Assembly (NCBI RefSeq): GCF_036320965.1
Contig: NC_092264.1
Span: 19,923,883 to 19,987,882, forward strand
Direction of reading: 5' to 3'
Origin: Panulirus ornatus
Lineage: Eukaryota; Arthropoda; Malacostraca; Decapoda; Palinuridae
DNA length: 64,000 bases
Position numbers and translations under genes: made by a program. The notes below the pieces were generated by a model, which was not told where the DNA came from, searched no databases, and worked only from the letters and a program-made list of their open reading frames with translations. This document shows, piece by piece, positions 11,506 to 22,590 of this stretch (position 1 is the stretch's first letter; each line of letters opens with the position of its first letter).

Positions 11506-11733
11506 CCAAACTATTCGCCATTTCCCGCATTAGCGAGGTAGCGTTAAGAACAGAGGACTGGACCTTTTTTGGAATATCCTCACCTGGCCCCCCTCTGTTC
11601 CTTCTTTTGGAAAATTAGAAAAAAAAAAATAGAGGGGAGGACTTCCAGCCCCTGCTCCCTCCCCTTTTAGTCGCCTTCTACACCACGCAGGGAATACGTG
11701 GGAAGTATTATTTCTCCCCTATCCCCAGGGATA
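11506..11733 (-). mobile_element. SINE-like short element, copy a (inverted)
   Basis: About 228 bases, the reverse complement of copy b (11789-12034). Its 5' ~110 bases (tatccctggggatagggg and the following block) match the RTE 5' UTR at 51041-51160. Its 3' block with gctacctcgctaacgcggga resembles the RTE 3' terminus. It has no coding capacity. Confidence 0.8.
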
Positions 11734-11741
11734 ATATATAT

Positions 11742-11788
<47 letters not shown>
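11734..11788. repeat. (TA)n centre of an inverted pair
   Basis: About 55 bases of TA repeat separate the two inverted copies of the short element, making a long cruciform-capable structure at 11506-12034. Confidence 0.9.
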
Positions 11789-12402
<614 letters not shown>

Positions 12403-12460
12403 TATTATTATTATTATTATCATCATTATTATTATTATCATTATCATCATCTTTATCATT

Positions 12461-12699
12461 ATTACAGTGTTATCGGACCTACGCCTTCTTGAAGTTACAC
12501 TACGTTGAGTTCACCTTTGTTGTGGCTTTACTGTCTTCGCTTGAAACAGATTTGGCAAAAAATCTATTTTTTCCAAGGAGTCCATCACGTCCCTGCTACT
12601 GAGAGCAGCGCAGCCTTGCAGTTGTAGGAGACGCTATAAAGTGTTGCTACTTAGCACAGGACCCTTTCTGAAAGAGATCCTGGGCTAGTAAAATGAATA
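12461..12699. other. Unassigned 240-bp segment
   Basis: Normal-complexity sequence with no convincing exon, RNA gene or element. It lies between the ATT-tailed short element and the GTA-rich array. Confidence 0.5.
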
Positions 12700-13590
12700 T
12701 TACATTATTATTACCCAATAGCGTTAGTGGTAGTACTACGGATATTAATAGTGGTAAAGTAGTAGTAATAGAAGCTGTAAAAGTAGTTGTAGTGATAGTA
12801 GTAGTAATAGCAGTGGTAGTGCTAGAGGAGTAATAAAGTAGTAGTGGTAATAATAGTAGAAGTAGTAATAGTAATAGAAGTAGTATTGGTAGTAGTAGTA
12901 GTGGTACTCTTAGTACTAGTAGTAGTTGTAGTAGAAGTAGTGGTAGTGGTAAAAGTAGTAGTAGTAGTAATGGTAGAGTACTAGTAGTGGTAATGGCTGA
13001 GTAGTGGTGGTAGTATCAGTAGTAGTAGTGGTAATAGTAGTAGTAACAGTGGTAGTGGTTATAGTAGTTGTAGTGGTGGTAGTAATAGTAATAGTGGCAG
13101 TGGTTGTGGTCGTGTTAGTCATAGTAATAGTGGTAGCAGTAGTGGTAGGAATAGTAATAGTGGTAGTGGTAGCAGTAATGGTTGGAATGATAATAGTAGT
13201 AGTGGTAGCAGCAGTGGTAGGAATAGTAATAGTGGTAGCAGTAGTGGCAGGAATAGTTTAAATGCTAGTGGTAGCAGTAGTGGTAGGAATAGTTATAGTG
13301 CTAGTGGTAGTGATAGTAATAGTGGTAGTAGTTGTAGTAGTGGTAGGAATAGTAATGGTGGTAGCAGTAGTGGTAGAAATAGTAACAGTGGTAGTAGTGG
13401 TAGGAATAGTAATAGTGGTAGTTGTAGTAGTGGTAGGAATAATTGTAGTGCTAGTGGTAGCAGTAGTGGTAGAAATAGTAATAGTGGTAGTGGTAAGAAT
13501 AGTAATAGAGGTAGTTGTAGTAGTGGTAGGAATAATTATAGTGCTAGTGTTAGCAGTAGTGGTAGAAATAGTAATTGTGGTAGTAGTGGT
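12700..13590 (+). repeat. GTA-rich simple-repeat array, left part
   Basis: A purine-rich degenerate array built from agtagtggtag and ggtaggaatagtaatagtgg units. The long Val/Gly or Thr/Ile frames across it are by-products of the triplet repeat. The same array resumes at 14275 after an RTE insertion. Confidence 0.92.
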
Positions 13591-13601
13591 AGGAGAGTAG
13601 T

Positions 13602-14274
13602 AGCCTTGGAGAGTGTGTGGAGGTCGGGAACGTTGTCTCGGAGGGCGGAAGTGGGTGTGTTTTAGGGAATAGTGGTTCCAACAATGTTGTATGGTTGCGA
13701 GGCGTGGGCTATGGATAGAGTTGTGCGCAGGAGGATGGATGTGCTGGAAATGAGATGTTTGAGGACAATGTGTGGTGTGAGGTGGTTTGATCGAGTGAGT
13801 AACGTAAGGGTAAGAGAGATGTGTGGAAATAAAAAGAGCGTGGTTGAGAGAGCAGAAGAGGGTGTTTTGAAATGGTTTGGGCACATGGAGAGAATGAGTG
13901 AGGAAAGATTGACCAAGAGGATATATGTTTCGAAGGTGGAGGGAACGAGGAGAAGTGGGAGACCAAATTGGAGGTGGAAAGATGGAGTGAAAAAGATTTT
14001 GTGTGATCGGGGCCTGAACATGCAGGAGGGTGAAAGGAGGGCAAGGAATAGAGTGAATTGGATCGATGTGGTATACCGGGGTTGACGTGCTGTCAGTGGA
14101 TTGAATCAGGGCATGTGAACCGTCTGGGGTAAACCATGGAAAGCTGTGTAGGCATGTATATTTGCGTGTGTGGACGTATGTATATACATGTGTGTGGCGG
14201 TGGGTTGGGCCATTACTTTCGTCTGTTTCTTTGCGCTACCTTGCAAACGCGGGAGACAGCGGCAAAAAAAAAAA
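13602..14274 (+). mobile_element. RTE-like copy 7 (subfamily A), short insertion in the GTA array
   Basis: A 5'-truncated copy encoding only the C-terminal region (open 13672-14085, MVPTMLYGCEAWAMDRVVRR onwards), with the A-type 3' UTR and a poly-A run at 14264-14274. The array resumes directly after the tail with gtggtagga, which also stands just upstream of the insertion (near 13580), a possible target-site duplication. The first ~60 bases differ from all sister copies by a cluster of A-to-G changes (see findings); the rest is nearly identical to them. Confidence 0.9.
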
Positions 14275-14520
14275 AGTGGTAGGAATAGTAATAGTGGTAG
14301 TTGTAGTAGTGGTAGGAATAGTAATAGTAGTAGTGGTAGGAATAGTTATAGTGGTAGCAGTAGTGGTAGGAATAGTAATAGTGCTAGTGGTAGCAGTAGT
14401 GGTAGGAATAGTTTTACTGCTAGTGGTAGTAGTAGTGGTAGGATTACTAACAGTGGTAGTAGTTGTAGTAGTGGTAGGAATAGTAATAGTGGCATTGGTA
14501 GCAGTAGTTGTAGTAGTTAT
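14275..14520 (+). repeat. GTA-rich simple-repeat array, right part
   Basis: Continuation of the array at 12700-13590, with ggtaggaatagtaatagtgg units, after the RTE insertion. Confidence 0.92.
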
Positions 14521-14600
14521 GAAGATATATAAAAAAGTTGTGTTTGTGTGTGGCAGGTCAGGTGAGTGTGGTGAGGATGACGATATATCTTGCACCTGGT

Positions 14601-14880
14601 TCCCCCACACTACAGCTGTAGTCAACACGTCCCTCCTATACCGCAGTGATCTACCACAGGTAAAGTTTTCCCTTACACCAGCTGTATTCAACACATCCCA
14701 CGTCTACCACAGTGATCTATCACATGTCAGGTCCTCCCACACATCAGCTATAGTTCAACTTGTCCCTCCTCTACCACAGTGATCTACAACAGATCAAGTC
14801 CTCCCACATGCCAGCTATAGTTTAGCACATCCCTTCTCTACCATGGTGATCTACCATAGGTCAAGTCCTCCCTCAGGTCA
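14601..14880 (+). repeat. 67-bp minisatellite, about four units
   Basis: Units start at about 14601, 14669, 14735 and 14802 (spacings 68, 66 and 67). Each has a cagctatagttcaacac-like block and a ctaccacagtgatctac block. A partial fifth unit follows. It lies 190 bases upstream of CLCA exon A. Confidence 0.85.
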
Positions 14881-15073
14881 CTAGAAGCAGTTCAACTTTC
14901 TTTGAACTTGTCTTCAAAAATATTTTACATTCATTTTGCACATCGAAAATCCTATTTTCACTGATGATCCCAATCATAATTGATATATTCAACAATATCC
15001 TCTCTTAGGTAAATGAAAAAATAGATATGTATTTAAGAATTATATTGATGAAAAAGTTGCTGTATTGTTGCAG

Positions 15074-16014
15074 ATGTGGGGGTTCTGTGATGACAGTAGC
15101 CACAACGCAGATGCTCCCACTCCCCACAACCTGCTCTGTGGGGCCAGGAGTGTCTGGCACGTCATGAACCAACACCCAGACTTTGCTAGGAACTCATCAC
15201 ACACACTTGCCTACCATAGGATGGCTCCCACTACTGCCTACAGTTGGAAAGAATTGTTTGATAATGACACGGATAATACGAGCAGTTCAGATGGTGCTAT
15301 AGAAACCAACAACATTACCTTGACTTATCCTGAAGAAAAGAGGTCACATTCTCAGCCCATCTCTATGAATGGAAGATTACCTTTACATGATAAGAGTTGG
15401 TTGGTCAGTGATAATAATACTGTTCCTCCTTATAATGTATCTGGCATTTTTATCCCACCAGAAACTAATGTCAACCATGAAAATTTAGGAGGAAAAAGAA
15501 AAATAAGAGAAAAGAGTTTGGAGAAAACAGGTGATAGCCATTTGCCAGAGGAGACAGGTGATGGCTGCTCACCAGAGGAGGCTGGTGATGGCTGCTCACC
15601 AGAGGAGGCTGGTGGCCACTTGCCAGAGGAGGCTGGTGATGGCCACTCACCAGAGGACACTGGTGATGGCCGCTCACCAGAGGAGACTGGTAATGGCCGC
15701 TCACCAGAGGAAGCTGGTGATGGCCGCTTGCTGGAAGAAACAGGTGATGATATGTTGCAGGAGGAGACAGGTGATGGCCGCTCGCCAGAGAAAACAGGTG
15801 ATAGCCATTCATCAGAGGAGACAGGTGGTGGCAGGTCACAGGAGGAGACAGGTGATGGGATGTTGCAGGAGGATACAGGTGATGGCCACTCTTTGGAGGA
15901 AACAGGTGATGGCAGGTGGCCCCATGAAGCGAGTGTAGTGATATCCACGTCCAGCATGTGGCACCCCCATAACCTGTTAGCCACTCACCAGAGCAACAAT
16001 ACACACAACATGAG
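15074..16014 (+). CDS. CLCA: CLCA-family exon A: end of metalloprotease-like region plus acidic repeat linker
   Basis: This internal exon encodes 313 codons plus two bases. An acceptor (ttgttgcag) precedes 15074 and a strong donor (ATGAG/GTAAAG) follows 16014, so it ends in phase 2. The first 40 residues (WGFCDD, then HNADAP, LLCGARSVW and HPDF) match the CLCA pattern in which an F-C and HNxEAP stretch is followed by N..C, S-W-V and DF, just upstream of the VWA domain. CLCA proteins are secreted or membrane-associated regulators of calcium-activated chloride conductance. The rest is acidic and Ser/Thr-rich with several N-x-S/T sites, then fifteen 9-residue repeats, then a short tail. In vertebrate CLCAs this linker is only some tens of residues, as I recall. 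The HExxH-bearing exons expected upstream were not found in the window. Confidence 0.8.
15527..15928 (+). repeat. 27-bp coding minisatellite inside CLCA exon A
   Basis: Fifteen head-to-tail units encode T/A-G-D-G-x-x-P-E-E variants. Fourteen units are 27 bp and the fourth is 24 bp, so all keep frame. Variants include TGDGRSPEE, AGDGCSPEE, TGDGMLQED and TGDGHSLEE. The array is rich in Gly, Asp and Glu and gives an acidic, probably disordered linker before the VWA domain. Confidence 0.9.
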
Positions 16015-16294
16015 GTAAAGTTATGGTGTTGCAGCAGCTGCCAGTGTTGGTCTCCTTATGACCCAGCAGCAGCTTAGGTAACAAATCATCTTTCCTTCCT
16101 GATAATGAATCTAATGGAATCTAACTGATGATTTATCATTACCATCAAACTGGCCAGTGTCTTGTGTCACCTTATGGCCAAAAGTAAGTTTCTGTTGCAT
16201 GTGCTAAACCTACTTACCCATTGTGATCTACTTTACTTTTATCATGTCATTGGTTTGTGGTACCTTTCCTTATTCACAACCAACTTAAGTTTGT
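16015..16294 (+). other. Intron sequence after CLCA exon A
   Basis: Starts with the donor GTAAAG. I see no coding or element signal before the RTE fragment at 16295. Confidence 0.6.
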
Positions 16295-17615
16295 CACCCA
16301 ACAGTTAACTACCCTTTCTCCTGCCCACCTCCCATTTTCTGCATGCCACACACTTCTCTCACACATGTGAACACTGCCTTCCTTCATACCTCCCATTCCT
16401 CACCACTCTCTTAGCTTCATTTATGCTTCCCTTTTGTTGTTCTACAATTAATCTCTCGTGGTATTCATCTCACAAGCCATTTCCAAGCTCGCTCATATTG
16501 ACCACCCTCTTTTCATCCATATCATTTTCTATTTCCTGAAAACCATATACAAATCTTGACCCAGACTCCACCAAGCAATGACCGGATATCCCACCAGCTG
16601 TCCCTCTCTACACATCCAGAACCAAGAGTCTCTCCTCTGCATGCATGCCAATTAGCAGATAACCCAGTAAAGCACCATTAACATATTCCTGTATACCCAT
16701 ATATAACTTTATAATGTCCCTTGTTTTAAAACTGGTATTTCCAATCACCAGTCCCTGTTCAGTGCACAACTCCACAAGCTTTTCTCCATTCTTTTTCACA
16801 GCACCAGGTACCCTTACCCCAATTTTACGTCAGCAAATCACACCTCTGCTAGAGGTCGCTTTCCCATGAGATACGCTTTGCCGCTTCACGCCACCAGTTG
16901 CTGTGCTTCCTTTGTGCCGTCCAGACGGTTTTCTGCAGCTGCGAGCTTGGCAGCCTTCTTCCCGTGATCCCTCTGGAGCGGAAAGGCTTTGCTACAGCCT
17001 GTCACCCAGTTTGGGGTCTTACATTCAAATTGCCCATCACTAATACTTAATCCTTGTCATTAAAACTGCTGACACACTCATTCATCCGCTTCCAAACTTG
17101 CCACTCTTCATCATTCTTCTAAAGGCCAGGTGCAAAAGCATGAGTGATTACACCTCTCTAATGATCTATTTTAATAATTACCCACATTGGTTTAGGACTC
17201 TCCTACTTACACTCTTTCACACACCCCCATAAGTCACCATTTAGCAGTAGTGCTACTTATTCCTTACATCTTGTCCTCTCTCCAACCCCTAACTTTACCA
17301 AGACATTTCCCAACCATTTTTCCCTTTGTCCCTGAGCTTTGTTTCATTCAGAGTCAGAACATCCAAGTTTCATTCCTTAAACACACTACTCACATCTCCT
17401 CTCTTCTCATTTTGGTTACATCAATACACATTCATACATCCCAACCTGAGCCATCAGAGAGGATGAGCTTTTCCTGCTTGGCATATTGTATGTTCCATCT
17501 TTAAGAAATTTAAAATACAAGGAGGGTGGCTGGGGGGGGATCAGGCCCTTGCTTCTGCGCCCTTTAATAGCCTTCTGTGACAAGTAAGGAATATATGGGA
17601 AGTATTTTATTTTCT
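16295..17615 (-). mobile_element. Old RTE-like fragment: endonuclease and 5' UTR
   Basis: A minus-strand, strongly decayed copy. From the linker at ~16306 it passes through the endonuclease (LVELCTEQGLVIGNTSFKTR in 16608-16799) to the N-terminal region near 17450 and a 5' UTR-like stretch to 17615. It is interrupted at about 16826-17020 by unrelated sequence. Confidence 0.8.
16826..17020. mobile_element. Short GC-richer insertion in the old RTE fragment
   Basis: About 190 bases with no match to the RTE interrupt its endonuclease just before the GDLNAK-coding part. The segment is less AT-biased than its surroundings (gcagctgcgagcttggcagc). It may be a SINE, but I see no clear polymerase III boxes, tail or target duplication. 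Confidence 0.4.
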
Positions 17616-19425
17616 TATACTTAATCATTGTCTCCCGCGTTAGTAAGGTAGCTTAAGGATACAGATGAAAGAATGGTCCAACCCACCCACATACACATGT
17701 ATATACAGAAACGCCCACACACGTACATACACATACCTATACATTTCAGCATATACATACATATACATACACAGACATATACATACATACACATGCACAT
17801 ATTTATACTTGCTGCCTTCATTCATTCCTGTCGCCACCCTGCCACACATGAAATAGCATCCCCACCCACCCACATATACATGTACATACATAAATGCCCA
17901 AACATGCACATATACATACCTGTACATTTCAACGTATACATACATATACAGACATGTACATATATATGCATGTACATAATCATACTTGCTGCCTTCATCT
18001 ATTCCCATCGCCATCCTGCCACATGTGAAATGGCATCCCAATCCACCCACCCTTCCACATACACATGTACATATATAAACACCCACACACGCACATATAC
18101 ATATCTATACATTTCAACGTATACATACATATACATACACAGACATATACATATATACGCATGTACATATTCATATTTGCTGCCTTCATCAATTCCCGTC
18201 ACCACCCCTCCACACATGAAATAGCATCCCCCCCCCTGCACGCGTGGAAGATAGCACCAGGAAAAGACAACAAAGGTCACATTCGTTCACACTCAACCTC
18301 TACCTGTCATGTGTAATGCATCGAAGCTACAGTTCCCTTTCCACATCCAGGCCCCACAAAGCTTTCCATGGTTTACCCCAAATGCTTCACATGCCCTGGT
18401 TCAATCCAATGATAGCACGTCGACCCTGGTATACCACATTGTTCCAGTTCACTCTATTCCTTGCACACCTTTCACCCTCCTGTATCTTCAGGCCCCAATC
18501 ACTCAAAATCTTTTTCACTCCATCCTTCCACCTCCAATTTGGTCTCCCACTTCTCCCCGTTCCCTGTACCTCAAACACATATATCCTCTTTGTCAGTCCT
18601 TACTCGCTCATTCTCTCCATGTGACCAAACCATTTCAACACACCCTCTTCTGCTTTCTCAACCACAGTCTTCTTATTACCACACATCTCTCTTACCCTTT
18701 CATTACTTACTCGATCAAACCACCTCACACTACATATTATCCTCAAACATTTCATTTCCAGCACATCCACCCTCCTCCACACAACACTTTTTATAGCCCA
18801 TGCCTCACAACCATATAACATTGTTGGAACCACTATGCCTTTAAACATACCCATTTTTGCTCTCCGAGATAACATTCTCGCCTTCCACACATTCTTCACC
18901 ACTCCCAGAACCTTCGCCCCCTGTGACTCACTTCTGCCTCTATGGTTCCATCCACTGCCAAATCACTCCCAGATATCTAAAACACTTCACTTCCTCCAGT
19001 TTTTCTCATTCAAACTCACCTCCTGATTAACTTGTCCCTCAACCCCACTGAACCTAATAACCTTGCTCTTGTTTACATTTACTCTTAGCTTTCTTCTTTA
19101 GCACATTTTACCAAACTCAGTCACCAACTTCTGCAGTTTTTCACCTGAATCAGCCTCCAGCATTGTATCATCAGCGAACAACAATCAACTCACTTCCCAA
19201 GCCCTTTTACCCACAACAGACTGCATACTTGCATTCACCTCCATAAACAAGTAAAACAACCATGGAGACATTCACTGGGAACCAGTCACTTTCCTTTCTT
19301 CCTACTCGTACACATGCCTTACATCTTTGGTGAAAATACAAGAAGGGGGAAGGGGGATCAGGCCCTTACTTGCCCCTTTTAATTGCCTTCTTTGACAAGT
19401 AAGGAATATGTGGGAAGTATATACA
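17616..19425 (-). mobile_element. Old RTE-like copy (subfamily B) with triplicated 3' UTR
   Basis: A minus-strand copy with its 3' terminal block at 17625-17660 (gtctcccgcgttagtaaggt), a 3' UTR repeated three times, and C-terminal and palm coding remnants at 18387-19200. Near 19337 it jumps from reverse transcriptase to a 5' UTR-like stretch (gatcaggcccttacttgccc), so most of the ORF is deleted. Confidence 0.82.
17682..18232 (-). repeat. Three tandem ~180-bp units in the RTE 3' UTR
   Basis: Units at about 17682-17861, 17862-18040 and 18041-18232. Each runs from cacccacccacatacacatg to a block ending in cacatgaaatagcatccc. Other B copies have a single unit. Confidence 0.85.
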
Positions 19426-19499
19426 TATAAAGAAGACGTGGGGCCATAATGCCCAATTGCCCTGCACTCTCTGCACATATATGCATAAAAACAACAAAT

Positions 19500-21619
19500 T
19501 TTCTGTCATTTTGCATGCTAGTAAGACTGCATATGCTCGCACACAGTCTCTAGCTGTTACGTTTGATGCAGTGAAACTACAGCTCCCTATCCATATTCAG
19601 GCCCCACAGACCTTTTCATGGTTTACCCTGAATGCTTCACATGTCTTGGTTCAGTCCACTGACTGCATGTCAACCCCTGTGTACTACACCACTCCAGTGC
19701 ACTTTATCCTATGCATGCATATCATCCTCCTGCATGTTCAGACTCCGATCACTCATAATATTTTTCATTTCATCCTTCCATCTCCTATCTGGTTTCTCTC
19801 TCTCTTTTTTCTCCTTCACTTCTGACACATCTTTGTCATCCTTTCCTTATGCATTCCCTCCATAAGCTCAAACCATTTTAGCACACCATCTTCCTCTATG
19901 TCAACCACATTCTTTATTTCCACATGTCTCTCTTACTATTTTGTTATTCACTCAATCAAACCATGTTATACCACATAGTGTCCTCAAACATTTCATTTCC
20001 AGTACATCCACCATCTACACATCCTCATCTATATCTCATGCCTTGCATCCATACAATATTGTTTAGACTGTTATACTTCAAACACACCCATTTTCACCAT
20101 CCCACTTTATGACTTCTTTCTGTACATTCCTTAGTGCACCCAGAACCTTTGACCCTAGACTCACTTCAGCTTTCTTGATTCTATTCGCTGCCATGTTCAC
20201 TCCTAGGTATCTCACACTTCAAACTTCCTCCAAACTCTTTCCAATCAGATTCACACCCCAGCTAACCTGCCTTTCTGCCCTGCTAAACTTAATAACCTTG
20301 CATTTATTCACATTTACGATCAACTTACTCCCTTTACATGCTCTTCCAAACTCAGATGCCAACTTATGCTGTTTCTCACTCAAATTTGCTGACAGTTTTA
20401 TGTCATCAGCAAACAACAACTGACTCTTTTCCCAGGCCCCCCTCAACCCCTACAGACTGCAAAATCACCCCCTTTCTCCAAGATCCTTAAATTTACCTCC
20501 CTCACCACTCCATCCATAAACAAACAGCTATAGATATCATCAAGCACCCCTGCTGTGGATCTACCTTCAGAACCATTCACTCTCCTCTCTTCCTACTCAC
20601 ACAGATGGCTTAGTTTTGATAAAAGCTTCTCTGCTTCTAGTAGCTTCCATCCCCCTTGCAAGACTTTCCACAAGGCATCTCTATCAACCTTATCATAAAC
20701 TGTCTTCGGATCCATAACTGCCACATACAAATCCATCTGTTTCTCTGAGTATTTCTCACATTCAATCTTTAAAAGAAACACCTGATCCACACATCCTCTA
20801 ACACTTCTAAAACCACATTGTTCCTCTTCATGTCACTCTGTACATACCTTCACCATCTTAATCAATACCCTCTCATACAACTTACCAGGTATACTCAAAC
20901 TTGTACCCCTGTAGTTTGAACACACCTTTGCCCCCATGCTTTTAAACAGCAGCACTATTCATGAATTTTGTCAATTCTCAGGCACTTCATCATGATCATT
21001 ACATATTTCAGAATCCTAACTAAATAGTCAATAAAGCATTTACCTGCCTTCTTAAAAAATTCATCTGCGATACCATCCACTCTAGTTGTCTTGTCACATT
21101 TCATCATACACAAGGCTTTCACAAGCTCTTCTCCTTTCACCAAACAACTCTCCATGACTCTTTCACTTTGTATATAACCCTTACCCAAACACCCTACATC
21201 TGCCACCCACCTTCAAAATACTGAATCCATCTCCTCCTCACTTCATCACTACCTGTTACCGTTTCCCCTTTTGCCCCATCATTGATTTTTTTTTTTTTTG
21301 TCTTTTTTTTCTCTCATACTATTAACCTCCTTCTGAAATACTATTAACCTCCTTCTGAAATTCATTAGCCATGAATTTTACTAATAGTTGCTCACCCTAA
21401 CTCTCATTTGCCCTCTTTCAACCCCTGCTTCTTCCTCTTGACCCCTACCACTTTCTATTACACATTTCTCAATCATTTGCACTCCACCCATGTAAGTACC
21501 CCCATACCCATCCCTTTCTTCTTCCACTAGCAATTTCACTTCATCTCACTACTCTCCACCTTCATTTTCTTTTTTTACCTACCCACCTCCCACCTTCTGC
21601 AAGCCATTTAATTCTTTTG
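19500..21619 (-). mobile_element. Very old RTE-like copy
   Basis: A minus-strand relic from the 3' UTR (cagtctctagctgttacgtt near 19545) through the C-terminus, palm (LLFADDIKLS at 20219-20446) and fingers to the linker near 21600. It has many stops and indels. A 22-base direct repeat (ctattaacctccttctgaaa) lies at about 21319-21360. Confidence 0.8.
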
Positions 21620-22245
21620 CACATTCAAACTCACACCCATGCTAATCTGTCCCTCAACCCTGCTAAACCTAATAACCTTGTCTTTATTCACATTTACACT
21701 CATCTTCCTCCTTTCACACACTTCCAAATTCAGTCACCAACTTCTGCAATTTCTTACTTGAATTTGCCACCAGTGCTGTATCATCAGCAAACAAAAACTG
21801 ACTCTCCGGGTTTTCTTACGCTTTCCAAACAGTATACTCTCCCCTCTCTCTATGGCTCCTGCATTTACCTCCCTCACCATTGAACAGCCATGATATCACA
21901 CACCCCTGCTGCAAACCAACCTTCACATGGAACTAATCACTCTCTCTTCCTACTCATACACACACCTTACACCCTTGATAAAAACTTCTCACTGCTTTTA
22001 GCAGCTTTCCTCCCACACTATATATTCTCATAATCTTCCACAAGACATGTGATTTCTCCAGTCCCATAAATGCCACATACAAATCCATCTGTTTCTCTCA
22101 GTATTTTCTACTCTCATTCTTTCAAGCAAACCACTTCTGAAACCACATTGTTCCTCCCCAGTCTGATGCTCTGTACATACCTTCTCCCTCTCCATCAGTA
22201 CCTTCCCATACAACTTACCAGGTACACTCAACAAACTAGAGAGTA
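21620..22245 (-). mobile_element. Old RTE-like reverse transcriptase fragment
   Basis: A minus-strand remnant spanning palm to fingers (for example EHQTGEEQCGFRSG in 22028-22264). It is bounded on the right by an oppositely oriented endonuclease fragment. Confidence 0.75.
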
Positions 22246-22255
22246 TAGGGAAGGG

Positions 22256-22590
22256 AGCTCTCAACTGATGTAGGTAAATGTAAAAGTAGATTATGGGAGA
22301 TGAGTGATTTGCTTATACACCTGGCCTCAAGAAGAATGATGAAGAGTGGCATTTTGGAAGCAGACGAGTGAATGTGTCAATAGTTTTCATATGAGACATC
22401 AGGTATTAGAGATGGGCAACTTGATGTGGTATTTGAGGGTGTAATTGGGGGGGAAGAGTATTCAGGTAGATGAATGGAAATTGTGAACAGCTTGTGGAGT
22501 TTTGAGCTGAAAAAGGACTGGTGACTGGGAATACCTGGTTTTGAAATAGGGAAATACTCATGTGGAGAAGGAAAGATGGTCAGCGGGTAT
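22256..22590 (+). mobile_element. Old RTE-like endonuclease fragment, inverted relative to neighbours
   Basis: A plus-strand endonuclease remnant. It resembles the region from VKLKVDGERWVIIGAYAPG (22280-22330) through the nucleotide counterpart of GNGEELVDLCAEKGL to GNTWF near 22550, with several stops. Minus-strand RTE sequence lies on both sides. Confidence 0.7.

Noticed and set aside
12916..13884. Val/Gly- and Thr/Ile-rich frames
   Set aside because: Translations of the GTA triplet array; no codon or domain signal.
15430..16004. Ser/Pro/His-rich frames antisense to CLCA exon A
   Set aside because: They result from the 27-bp repeat being open on both strands; only the + frame has splice sites and homology.
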